This document shows, one piece after another, positions 43,587-52,000 of a stretch of 64,000 bases of DNA. This DNA is from Alkalibacterium olivapovliticus. Its GTDB lineage: Bacteria > Bacillota > Bacilli > Lactobacillales > Carnobacteriaceae_A. A model generated the notes under the pieces. That model was not told the DNA's origin. It did no database searches and saw only the letters and a list, made by a program, of their open reading frames with translations. Location of the stretch: the NCBI RefSeq assembly GCF_003003275.1, contig NZ_PVTO01000003.1, positions 62,001-126,000 on the forward strand, given 5' to 3'. Position numbers and translations under genes: made by a program. Each line of letters starts with the position of its first letter. Within the stretch, counting starts at the first letter, position 1.

Positions 43587-43627
43587 AAAGGCAGACAGAT
43601 CGGATCGACCGGTCTGTCTGCCTTTTT
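43587..43627 (+). terminator. terminator after DUF2207 gene
   Basis: AAAGGCAGACAGA pairs with TCTGTCTGCCTTTTT with additional inner pairing (TCGGATCGACCGG). Confidence 0.9.
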
Positions 43628-43714
43628 GTTGACTAATCCTTTAAGAAAGTGTACAAAGAAGACTGAAAAGCAGTCTGAGTCAATTATATAACTCGGATTG
43701 TATAGGGGGAGACA

Positions 43715-44632
43715 ATGCAAATGGATCAGATTAATAGTAAAATGAAAAGGTATTCAAGTAGGGGTGAGGCATTTATGTATGCGCCTTCGATAATAGCGGA
43801 GGCTAACATCAGCGGGATGACTAGTCCTTTTGAATTTCATTCCCATCAGCAGTACGAAATTTATATATTGTTGAAGGGACAGGTCCACTACCTGATCAAC
43901 AATCAGATTTTCAGTATTTCTCCCGGAACGATTATCGTTATGGACGGCACTGAACTGCACAAGGTCAAGCTCATACAGGAGGACGAACCTTACCAGAGAA
44001 GTATCGTACATTTTGATCCAAACTGGATTCGTTCCATATTGAAGGTTACAGGAGCGGAGTTTCTTGTGACCTTCTTTGAAGATTACCACCACAGGCTATT
44101 TACCTTTAAGGAAACAGATGATATGGAGCAGTTGCTAGCCCTTGTCCAGCAGCTGTCAGAATTGACAGTGGAGAAAGGCACTGAAGAGAAAGAAACTGAA
44201 ATAAGACTTCGGCTGATCAATTTGCTGCTTCACTTATATACTGCCGAAAAACTGACTATTCTGCAGGAGACGGATGAAAAATCAGAAAAAGCCAGGTTAG
44301 CTGAAAGCATTGCCTCATATATTCAGCAGCACTTTAATTCAAAATGGACGATTGAAACATTAGCCGATGACTTGAATATCAGCCAGTCATACGCCTCACA
44401 TTTATTCAAAGAAGTGACAGGATTCACCATTATTGATTATCTGATGAATTACAGACTGATTCAGGCTAAAGCGTATCTGACGATGTCTTCAGAGAATTTA
44501 TCGATAAAAGAGTGCGCGTATAACTGCGGATTTGAAAGTAATGCGCACTTCAATCGGTTCTTCAAAAAGAAAACAGGCATCACACCAAACAATTATCGGA
44601 AAAAACATAAGAATGAAAGGAATCTTAACTGA
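43715..44632 (+). CDS. AraC family regulator with cupin sensor domain
   Basis: This is a 305-residue AraC-type activator. The N-terminal cupin-like sensor (about 20-115) contains FEFHSHQQYEIYILLKG and SPGTIIVMDGTELHKV. The C-terminal double helix-turn-helix domain (about 200-300) reads IETLADDLNISQSYASHLFK and then IKECAYNCGFESNAHFNRFF with KKTGITPNNYRKK. It begins behind GGGGGAG and ends two bases before the first Gfo/Idh gene, so it is the first gene of that operon. A possible promoter is TTGACT (43629) with TACAAA (43652). The effector is probably a sugar or uronide. Confidence 0.92.
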   Translation: MQMDQINSKMKRYSSRGEAFMYAPSIIAEANISGMTSPFEFHSHQQYEIYILLKGQVHYLINNQIFSISPGTIIVMDGTELHKVKLIQEDEPYQRSIVHFDPNWIRSILKVTGAEFLVTFFEDYHHRLFTFKETDDMEQLLALVQQLSELTVEKGTEEKETEIRLRLINLLLHLYTAEKLTILQETDEKSEKARLAESIASYIQQHFNSKWTIETLADDLNISQSYASHLFKEVTGFTIIDYLMNYRLIQAKAYLTMSSENLSIKECAYNCGFESNAHFNRFFKKKTGITPNNYRKKHKNERNLN

Positions 44633-44634
44633 TT

Positions 44635-45801
44635 ATGGTAAAAAAAGTAAGATTAGGAATCATTGGATTAGGAACACAAGGAAACATGTACGCAAAATTC
44701 ATTAAAGACGGTATGGTCCCCAATATGGAAATAGGGGCGATTTGTGATATAGACCTGTCTAAAAAAGAAGCAGTGGCAACTGACTATTCAGATGCAGCTT
44801 TCTACGAAAATTATATTGATATGATGGACAGCGGTAAAGTGGATGCAGTCATCACGACTGTTCCGCATTATCTGCATCCGGAGATGGGGATCGAAGCACT
44901 GAAAAGAGATATTCATGCACTGGTTGAAAAACCGGCTGGCGTCTATACCAAGCAAGTCAGAGAGCTGAATGAATTTGCCGCTTCAAAACCGGATCTGACT
45001 TTTGGGATCATGTTCAACCAGCGGAACAACCCGTTATACAAAAAAATCAAAGAGTTTGTTGATAATGGAGAAATCGGTAAAATCCGTCGGACGAACTGGA
45101 TCATCACGACCTGGTGGAGACCACAGCCCTATTACGATCAAAGTGAGTGGCGTGCAACCTGGGGTGGAGAAGGTGGAGGCGTTCTGGTCAATCAGGCACC
45201 GCATCAGCTCGACTTATGGCAGTGGATCTGTGGCGTGCCGGAGTCTGTTTATTCTAAGGTTTCTTATGGTTTCCGTCGCACTATCGCTGTTGAAGATGAA
45301 GTCACTGCAGTAGTGGATTATGGTGATGGCGCAACAGGGACATTCGTCACAGCCACACATGATATTGTTGGAACAGACCGGTTCGAGATCCTTGGCGATC
45401 AAGGAAAAATCGTGGTTGACGGCAGTCAGGTGGCGACTGTGACACGACTCAAAAGACCGGAACAGGAACTGTCTGAGAGCATGGGAATGGAAGATGTAAA
45501 AAAACTCTTTATGGGTCAGATGAACATGGATGATTTATATACATAGGAAACAATTGAATTTGACAGTGCATGGGGAGAACAACATGCTGGTGTTTTAGAA
45601 AACTTTGCAGCAAACGTTCTGGATGGTACACCGCTTCTTGCACCTGGTTCTGACGGAATAAATGGCGTCCGTTTGGCTAATGCGATTCACTTGTCAAGCT
45701 GGACTAAAAAAGAAGTCAGCCTTAAAGATTTTGATGAAGATGACTATCTAAAAGAGTTAAACAAACACATCAAAAAAGAAGGCAAGTTTGAAACGAGATA
45801 A
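44635..45801 (+). pseudogene. Gfo/Idh/MocA oxidoreductase 1, interrupted by an amber codon
   Basis: This is an NAD(P)-dependent oxidoreductase of about 388 residues if read through. The Rossmann motif GIIGLGTQGNMYAKF is at about 8-22. The conserved EKP (VEKPAGVY, about 101-108) and the substrate-domain segment GGVLVNQAPHQLDLWQWICG follow. An in-frame TAG at 45544-45546 (after DDLYT) cuts it at 303 residues. The same frame continues with family-like sequence (ETIEFDSAWGEQHAGVLENF) to the natural stop at 45799-45801. One base change explains the break. The truncated protein would lack about 85 C-terminal residues that complete the sheet. A sequencing error or suppression is possible. Confidence 0.85.
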
Positions 45802-45842
45802 AGGTGTATGTAAAAAGACAACTAACAGGAAGTGAGTGTTTT

Positions 45843-46871
45843 ATGTTAAGAGTAGGATTGATTGGTTTAGGTGATGTGTCCCCGATTCATGTTCACGCGA
45901 TTCATTCGAGTGAACACGGTGAACTGGTGGCGGTCTGTGATGTCAATACGGAATTAAGTTCCAACTATCCTGAAACGCCATTCTTTTCAACTGTTGACAG
46001 GATGCTGGAAAAAATGAAGCTCGATGTCGTTCACGTGTGTCTGCCGCATGATCAGCATTACCCTATTACACAGAAATGCGTGGACCACGGCGTTCATGTC
46101 TATCTGGAAAAACCTGTAGCGATGACTTACGAAGAAGCACTAAAACAAGTGGACGTTCAGAATCAGACAGACAAAAAAATCTGCGTCAGTTTTCAGAACC
46201 GTTATAATGCAACGTTTGAACGCCTGATGTCTATTTTAAAAAATGAAGATGTTGGAGATGTGACGTCTATCAAAGGTCTGGTCACCTGGTTCCGTCCAGA
46301 ATCCTATTACACCACCAAACCGTGGCGGGGTAAGAAAGAGACAGCGGGCTACGGATCGATCATTAATCAGTCGATCCATACCCTGGATCTGATTCAGTTC
46401 ATCGGTGGAGAACTGCTGAGTTGTAAAGCTGTACTGTCCAACCTGACCGATTATGCTATTGAAGTGGAAGATACCGCAAGTGCGACATTCACTTTTAAAT
46501 CGGGAGTAAAGCCGTTTTTCCATGCAACAAATGCCTATACTGAAAATTCATCAGTGGAGATGCAGGTTATTACCGAAAAGGAAAAATTCACTATTAAAGA
46601 CAGTCGTCTGTATATCACCAATGATGAAGGACGAAAAGAAGTCCTAGTGGAAGATGATAAGCTTCCCGGATCCAAGTTTTATTATGGTGCGGGTCACATG
46701 TATCTGATCAACCGCTTCTATGGGAGTATTATCAACGACACAGATGACTACGTGAGCGTTGAAGATGCTCTGCCCTCAATGGCAATGATCAAGCTGATGG
46801 ATCTGTCTTCAAACAATACAAAACGACCCGAACGAATCAAACTGGAGGAGATTAATTATGTCACAAGCTAA
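45843..46871 (+). CDS. Gfo/Idh/MocA family oxidoreductase 2
   Basis: This is a 342-residue dehydrogenase of the glucose-fructose oxidoreductase superfamily. The Rossmann start is LRVGLIGLGDVSPIHVHAI, the catalytic lysine is in YLEKPVAMTYEEAL (about 91-104) and the substrate domain has GSIINQSIHTLDLIQFIGG with the usual histidine. The substrate is unknown but is probably a sugar, inositol or uronide derivative. The ATG at 45843 follows AGGAAGTGAG. Its last 14 bases overlap the next gene, so the two are translationally coupled. Confidence 0.9.
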   Translation: MLRVGLIGLGDVSPIHVHAIHSSEHGELVAVCDVNTELSSNYPETPFFSTVDRMLEKMKLDVVHVCLPHDQHYPITQKCVDHGVHVYLEKPVAMTYEEALKQVDVQNQTDKKICVSFQNRYNATFERLMSILKNEDVGDVTSIKGLVTWFRPESYYTTKPWRGKKETAGYGSIINQSIHTLDLIQFIGGELLSCKAVLSNLTDYAIEVEDTASATFTFKSGVKPFFHATNAYTENSSVEMQVITEKEKFTIKDSRLYITNDEGRKEVLVEDDKLPGSKFYYGAGHMYLINRFYGSIINDTDDYVSVEDALPSMAMIKLMDLSSNNTKRPERIKLEEINYVTS

Positions 46872-47721
46872 AATTGGCGTACAGGCCATGATGTTGAAAG
46901 AGAAATTCGAAGAGCTCGGAGCCTATGACACATTAAAAAAAGTGAGCGAACTGGGTTATCATTCAATTGAAATTTCTCAGATTCCAATGACCCCCGAAAA
47001 CGTCGAGGCTATAAAAAAAGCATCAGCAGATTTTGGCATGGAGATCGCGTCTATGTCAGCTGGTCTGAAACCAATGACAGAAGGACAGGAATCCCTGAGC
47101 ACTCATTTTGACAAGATCGTTAAAGATTGTAAAGCCGTTGGAGCGGATATTCTGCGTATTGGAATGTTGCCTTTCGATGCCATGGCTTCTCTGGATAAAG
47201 TCATAGACTTTACACATGAAGCAAACAGCTACGCAAAAAAACTGGCTGAGCACGGAATCAAGTTATACTATCACAACCACCATATTGAATTCACTAAGTA
47301 TGACGGTAAGTACTTGCTCGATATCATTCGAGAAGAAGCACCTTTACTGGGCTTCGAGCTGGATGTTCACTGGGTTCAGCGCGGGGGGCGCGACCCAATT
47401 GAAGTCCTGAAAGAATACGAAGGGAAAGTCGATCTGGTTCACTTGAAAGACTACCGCGTGACACAAATTCCTGATGAAGTGTTTGAAGCACTTCAAAAGG
47501 GCGACATGTCAGCTTTCATGCAGGCCTTCACAAATATCATTCAGTTTGCTGAATTAGGCGAAGGAACCCTGGATCTTCCAGGAATTATTGAACAAAGCAT
47601 CAAGAGTGGGGCACGTTATCTGTTGGTCGAACAAGACGATCAATATGGAAGAGATCCGTTTGACTGTCTTGAAACCTCTAGAGATTATTTGTATGAACAG
47701 GGATATAAAGAACTATTCTAA
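46858..47721 (+). CDS. sugar phosphate isomerase/epimerase-type TIM barrel
   Basis: This is a 287-residue xylose-isomerase-like TIM barrel (AP_endonuc_2 family, IolE/IolI/YcjR relatives). Likely metal ligands lie in YYHNHHIEF (about 138-146), ELDVHWVQRGGRDP (about 166-179), VHLKDYRV (about 196-203) and the final LLVEQDD. Neighbouring Gfo/Idh oxidoreductases suggest isomerisation or epimerisation of a keto-sugar made by them. Related proteins act on 3-keto-glucosides and inosose. GGAGGAG overlaps the end of the preceding gene. The substrate is not known. Confidence 0.88.
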   Translation: MSQAKIGVQAMMLKEKFEELGAYDTLKKVSELGYHSIEISQIPMTPENVEAIKKASADFGMEIASMSAGLKPMTEGQESLSTHFDKIVKDCKAVGADILRIGMLPFDAMASLDKVIDFTHEANSYAKKLAEHGIKLYYHNHHIEFTKYDGKYLLDIIREEAPLLGFELDVHWVQRGGRDPIEVLKEYEGKVDLVHLKDYRVTQIPDEVFEALQKGDMSAFMQAFTNIIQFAELGEGTLDLPGIIEQSIKSGARYLLVEQDDQYGRDPFDCLETSRDYLYEQGYKELF

Positions 47722-47753
47722 GACAGCTTAAATTGAAATAGAAAGGTGAGAGC

Positions 47754-48827
47754 ATGGCTGGAAAAGATGGAATGAATTATGCACCAAAAGGGAAAGTGAA
47801 CAAAGTGGTAGAAGCAGGAGCGTTTACGTTTGCTGCAGTTGCACTAGATCATGGACACATCAACGGTATGACCAACGGACTGCTGGAAGCGGGAGCGACT
47901 TTGAAATGGGTATACGATCCAGACCATGATAAAGTCGAAGCCTACAGAAAACAATTTCCGCAGGCAAACGTGGCCGATTCCATCGATCAGATCCTGACAG
48001 ATTCTGAAGTAAGACTGGTAGCTGCAGCTGCTATACCAAATATGCGCAGCGCTTTAGGAAACCGGGTCATGCAGGCAGGAAAAGATTACTTTACGGACAA
48101 GACTGCCTTTACAACGATGGATCAGCTTAATGAAACAAAACGGATCGTGAACGAAACGGGACAGAAACTCTGGGTCTATTTCAGCGAACGACTGCACGTA
48201 GAAGGCGCCGTATTTGCCGGGCAGCTTATCAATGAAGGGGTGATTGGTGAGCTTGTTCAGTTAACCGGATTCGGGCCGCACCGTCTGGATAAAGATAAAC
48301 GCCCTGACTGGTTCTTCAATAAAGAGCAGTATGGGGGGATCTTGTGTGACATCGGAAGTCATCAAATCGAACAGTTACTTTATTTTACTAAAAATACCGA
48401 TGCAGAGGTTCTGCACAGTAAGGTGGGCAACTACGCCAATTCGGATAAACCGGAACTTGAAGACTATGGGGATGCCACACTTGTCGGTGAAAACGGGGCA
48501 TCATTTATCTTTAAAGTCGACTGGTTTACACCGGATGGACTGAGCACATGGGGTGACGGACGACTATTCATTACCGGTACTAAAGGAACCATAGAAGTAA
48601 GAAAATATGTAGATGTTGCCAGAGAAGAAAGTGGTGATCATGTCTACGTTGTCACATCAGAAGGTGAAAAGCATTACTCTGTCAGCGGAGAAGTGGGATT
48701 CCCCTTCTTTGGCGAAATGATAAAAGACTGTTTAAATCGTACAGAGCATGCTATGACACAGGCACATATATTTAAAGCACAGGAATTATGCTTGATAGCT
48801 CAGGAAAAAGCGGAAAGACTAATATAA
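47754..48827 (+). CDS. Gfo/Idh/MocA family oxidoreductase 3
   Basis: This is a 357-residue divergent Gfo/Idh protein. The N-terminus has an extension before the nucleotide region FAAVALDHGHINGMTNGLLEAG, where the classical glycine pattern is weak. The EKP position reads YFTDKTAFTT, keeping the lysine but not Glu and Pro. The substrate domain has GGILCDIGSHQIEQLLYFT. These changes place it in the subgroup that often accompanies sugar isomerase TIM barrels. It closes the AraC-led operon; a strong terminator follows. Substrate unknown. Confidence 0.88.
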   Translation: MAGKDGMNYAPKGKVNKVVEAGAFTFAAVALDHGHINGMTNGLLEAGATLKWVYDPDHDKVEAYRKQFPQANVADSIDQILTDSEVRLVAAAAIPNMRSALGNRVMQAGKDYFTDKTAFTTMDQLNETKRIVNETGQKLWVYFSERLHVEGAVFAGQLINEGVIGELVQLTGFGPHRLDKDKRPDWFFNKEQYGGILCDIGSHQIEQLLYFTKNTDAEVLHSKVGNYANSDKPELEDYGDATLVGENGASFIFKVDWFTPDGLSTWGDGRLFITGTKGTIEVRKYVDVAREESGDHVYVVTSEGEKHYSVSGEVGFPFFGEMIKDCLNRTEHAMTQAHIFKAQELCLIAQEKAERLI

Positions 48828-48835
48828 TTAAGAAG

Positions 48836-48869
48836 AAAGCCAATTCAGTCGAGACTGAATTGGCTTTTT
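48836..48869 (+). terminator. terminator of the AraC-Gfo/Idh operon
   Basis: AAAGCCAATTCAGTC pairs with GACTGAATTGGCTTTTT across a two-base loop. Confidence 0.93.
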
Positions 48870-49360
48870 ACATCTGGAGATTAGTTGGAAGGGGATTGGA
48901 GTTCGGACTGCTCGATTTTATTAGACGGTTGAGTAGATAGAAAGAGGATACCTTTAAGCAGACTCTATACAGCTTTTGGTTTAAGTGTGCTGAATACAGA
49001 GGGCTTTAGACGTAGCCAAAAGAGAAAAGTCATTGAGTCTGCCAAAGAGAGGCGTGGTTAAGTAGAGTCATGTCATCCGCTTCACTGAGTGTGCTGATGA
49101 CGCTCGGATTTGAGTAAACTCACAGAAAAATCGTAATAAGCTGACCGAACTGATGGTAATTAGAGCAGACTGAAGATCTTTTTGAAGTGAGTTTGTCAAA
49201 GACAATGGTCGTTCGGCCAACTCAATAATGTCGTATTATGAGTTGGCTGAAGTAGAAAATTAGAAAACTGTTAAGAGAACAATACTTAGTAAAATAAAGT
49301 AAATTGAAGTAAATTAAAAGACTGCCCTAACATATTTTGATTGTTTATGTTATATTTTAA
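48870..49360. other. 490-base gene-free interval with hairpins
   Basis: No coding frame was found. Two inverted repeats are visible: CTTTTGG...CCAAAAG (about 48973-49025) and a strong one, GCCAACTCA (49216-49224) with TGAGTTGGC (49239-49247). The text is purine-rich on the plus strand and carries short phrases that recur in the interval at 58618-59160 (ATTAGAGCA, TGTCAAAGA, GAGTCTGC). Origin unknown; an old repeat or degraded element is possible. Confidence 0.5.
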
Positions 49361-49405
49361 GATATTAGTATGCAAGTAAGCGATTAAATACAAAGGAAGA
49401 TTAAA

Positions 49406-50104
49406 ATGATGCAGAATATCACCTTGCAGGACCAAACGTACGAAAAGCTGAGAGAAATGATAATTAAGACAGATCTGTACCCGGGGCAGAAAATCTCTGA
49501 GTCTAATTTAATGGATTTAATGGGAGTCGGACGGACACCTATCAGAGAATCTCTGAAGCAGCTTAAAAAGCAGAGCCTGATTTTCACTTTTCCTCAGTCG
49601 GGTACTTATGTGTCCAAAATAGATATGGAGCAGGCGATTCACTCGCGTTTTGTCAGAGAATGCATTGAGAAAGAAGTAATGGTCGAACTTTGTGCAAAAA
49701 TTGATGAGCCTGCCCGAAAGAGACTTCAGTCAATACTGGATGCTCAGCGGGTAGAATTTCAAAATGGAAACATTTCGGCGTATCACGATTTGGATAATGA
49801 GTTCCACCGTTCTTGTTATGATATCGTTGGAAAAGGTCAGATCTGGAACTGGATCAAGGAATTCAGTGTTCATCTGGACCGCTTCAGATGGCTGCATTTG
49901 AAAGATGTCACATTCGACTACAACCAGATTTTAAAAGAGCATGAAGAACTGCTGGAAGCTATTGTTTCGAGAAAAACAGAGGATGTGAAATACCTGGTTG
50001 TTAAACATATCCACTTTATGGTTCGTTCGCAGACTAATATCATCGAAAAGTACCCTGAGTTTTTTTTACAGGATAAAGGTGATGTCACAGGTGATAATGA
50101 TTAA
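49406..50104 (+). CDS. GntR/FCD family regulator of the hexuronate locus
   Basis: This is a 232-residue FadR-type GntR regulator. The winged helix is at 10-75 (LREMIIKTDLYPGQKISESN, then MGVGRTPIRESLKQL). The helical FCD ligand domain is at 85-215, with metal-ligand-like DLDNEFHRSCYD and EHEELLEAI. It stands at the head of hexuronate genes (uxuA, fructuronate reductase, kdgA, kdgK), fitting a UxuR/KdgR role. A degenerate copy of the cluster palindrome is at 49361-49372 upstream, compatible with autoregulation. AAAGGAAGATTAAA precedes the ATG at 49406 (a second ATG follows directly). Confidence 0.92.
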   Translation: MMQNITLQDQTYEKLREMIIKTDLYPGQKISESNLMDLMGVGRTPIRESLKQLKKQSLIFTFPQSGTYVSKIDMEQAIHSRFVRECIEKEVMVELCAKIDEPARKRLQSILDAQRVEFQNGNISAYHDLDNEFHRSCYDIVGKGQIWNWIKEFSVHLDRFRWLHLKDVTFDYNQILKEHEELLEAIVSRKTEDVKYLVVKHIHFMVRSQTNIIEKYPEFFLQDKGDVTGDND

Positions 50105-50126
50105 GTATTAAAAAAATAGTAAATGG

Positions 50127-50183
50127 AAAACCTGAACTTTTATGTAAGCCTGTTGTAGAGGCTTCTTGAAGTTCAGGTTTTTT
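50127..50183 (+). terminator. terminator after the gntR-type gene
   Basis: AAAACCTGAACTT and AAGTTCAGGTTTTTT form the outer stem, with an inner AAGCC/GGCTT stem. Confidence 0.92.
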
Positions 50184-50224
50184 AGTGCAGGAATAGAGTA
50201 TAAAAGAATGTCTAGATTTTGTTC

Positions 50225-50256
50225 AACACATATACTAGTATACCAGTATATGTGTT
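50225..50256. promoter_or_regulatory. candidate GntR operator, TATACTAGTATA type
   Basis: AACACATATACT (50225-50236) and AGTATATGTGTT (50245-50256) form a perfect 12-base inverted repeat. Nested in it is the palindrome TATACTAGTATA (50231-50242). The latter also occurs at 54962 and 56943 upstream of other hexuronate genes. It precedes the transporter/uxuA unit and is the likely binding site of the neighbouring GntR regulator. Confidence 0.7.
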
Positions 50257-50258
50257 GA

Positions 50259-50272
50259 CGGGAACGTTTACT
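50259..50272 (+). promoter_or_regulatory. weak candidate cre site
   Basis: CGGGAACGTTTACT agrees with the CcpA consensus at about 10 of 14 positions and lies next to the palindromic operator. Similar operator-cre neighbours occur at the two other cluster promoters, which supports a real site. Confidence 0.4.
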
Positions 50273-50342
50273 CGATTGAGCTATTATGATTAACGCTTAT
50301 GTAAGCATATACAAATTTAAAAAAATAGAAGGAGTTTTAATA

Positions 50343-51120
50343 ATGGATGTATCACAAGAAACTAACCAGACTGTAGCTGACACAAAAACGGAAGCGGTAG
50401 CAGTAGAAGAGAAACGACATTTCAATAGAGCGAAAGTCTGGCAGATCGCATTTTTTGCAGCAAATAACACTGCAACAAACGCATATATGTTCCTTATGAT
50501 GAATGTTGCCTATTTTGCAACCGGTATCGTAGGTTTAGGGACAGTTCTTGTTTCAACAATTATCACCGCAAGTCGTATCTTTGATGGCGTTACCGATCCA
50601 ATCATCGGCATGTGGATTGACAAGACGAATGGAAAATACGGAAAGTTCCGACCCTTTTCTGGTGGGTGGGTATATCTTAATGACTATCGTTATGATTCTG
50701 ATGTTCTTTACAAATCAGCTCGTTCCTGAACCAGTGAGAGTTCCTTATTTCATAGTATTGTATGCGCTCCATATAATCGGTTATACCTTCCAGACTGCGG
50801 TAACGAAATCTGGTCAGTCGGTCATAACGAATGATCCAGAGCAGCGTCCGCTGTTTTCTACCTTTGACATCTCCATGACATCGATTTTCTTTGCCGGTGC
50901 TGGAATATATTTAGCCAACTATCTTGTTCCTAAATACGGCGGGTGGAACAGCGAAGGGTTATTCCGTGAATTCACCTTAACGTTCATTGTGTTCTCGGGT
51001 ATATTAACGGCTCTGGCTGTGATAGGTCTCTGGGAAAAAGATCGTCCTGAATTTTTTGGCACAGGTAAAAACAAAAAAATCACCTTCAAGGACATGTGGC
51101 AGATTCTTAAAGGAAATCGA
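50343..51120 (+). pseudogene. GPH-family hexuronide transporter 1, frameshifted and 3'-truncated
   Basis: This is the N-terminal half of a glycoside-pentoside-hexuronide:cation symporter. Residues 1-105 read normally (FNRAKVWQIAFFAANNTATN, then SRIFDGVTDPIIGMWIDKT). One extra T in the run 50655-50658 then shifts the frame. The second frame continues with LVGGYILMTIVMILMFFTN to MWQILKGNRPL. There the homology to the paralogue at 57052-58564 ends, and uxuA sequence begins within a few bases. About half of the transporter is gone, so it cannot work even if the frameshift were a read error. AAGGAG precedes the ATG at 50343. Confidence 0.9.
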
Positions 51121-51949
51121 CCACTTAGGTAAACCAAGCCGTGATAAATATATCGAAAACTACAAACAGACTTTACGTAACTTAGGCGAAGCGGGCATCC
51201 CAGTCGTTTGTTATAACTTTATGCCTGTCTTTGACTGGACACGTTCAGACTTGAACTACGAACTGGAAGACGGTTCGCATGCACTGATTTTTGATGAAGA
51301 AGAAGTCAACAAAATGGATCCACGTACACTGTCACTTCCAGGTTGGGACGAAAGCTACACAGCTGAAGAACTAAATCAGCTGATGGATGAATACAAAGAA
51401 GTCGACACTGAGCAACTATGGAAAAATCTGGAATACTTCATTAAAGCGATTATGCCGACTGCGGAAGAAGCAGATGTCAAAATGGCGATCCACCCGGATG
51501 ACCCTCCTTACAGCATTTTTGGGCTTCCGCGTATCATTACTGGAGGCAAAGCACTGAACCGTTTCATCAACTTATACGATTCTAAATACAACGGCGTGAC
51601 AGTGTGTGTCGGTTCATACGCATCTGATCCGAAAAATGATGCCGTCGCTATGCTGAAAGAGATGCTTGCAAAAGACCGTGTGAACTTTGTCCATGCACGT
51701 AACGTCAGGCTGACAGGTAAAGGGAAATCGTTCGAAGAATCGGCGCACCTGTCAGAAATGGGATCGATCGATATGTACGAAGTAGTTAAAGATCTACATG
51801 ACCACAACTTCCAGGGAGCAATACGGCCTGACCATGGACGCATGATCTGGGGAGAAACTGGGAAACCAGGATACGGCTTATATGACCGTGCATTAGGTGC
51901 AACGTATTTAAACGGTTTATACGAAGCAGTACAAAAAGCAGCAAATTAG
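51121..51949 (+). pseudogene. uxuA: mannonate dehydratase, 5'-truncated
   Basis: Mannonate dehydratase converts D-mannonate to 2-keto-3-deoxygluconate. From LGKPSRDKYIENYKQTLRNL onward the sequence is a clean UxuA C-terminal portion of about 275 residues. It includes IPVVCYNFMPVFDWTRSDL, MAIHPDDPPYSIFGLPRI, VGSYASDPKND and IRPDHGRMIWGE. The first 80 or so residues of the family are missing and are replaced by the truncated transporter. The frame is open to an ATG at 51056, but that part is the transporter read out of frame. The deletion probably abolishes activity. The fructuronate reductase gene follows. Confidence 0.88.
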
Positions 51950-52000
51950 TCAATCATTCATGCAAGCAAAAACTTAAACAAACAATAGGAGGAACATAAT

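Noticed and set aside
51056-51120. ATG at 51056 as the start of mannonate dehydratase
   Set aside because: The first 20 or so codons are the end of the transporter read out of frame; UxuA homology begins only near 51120.
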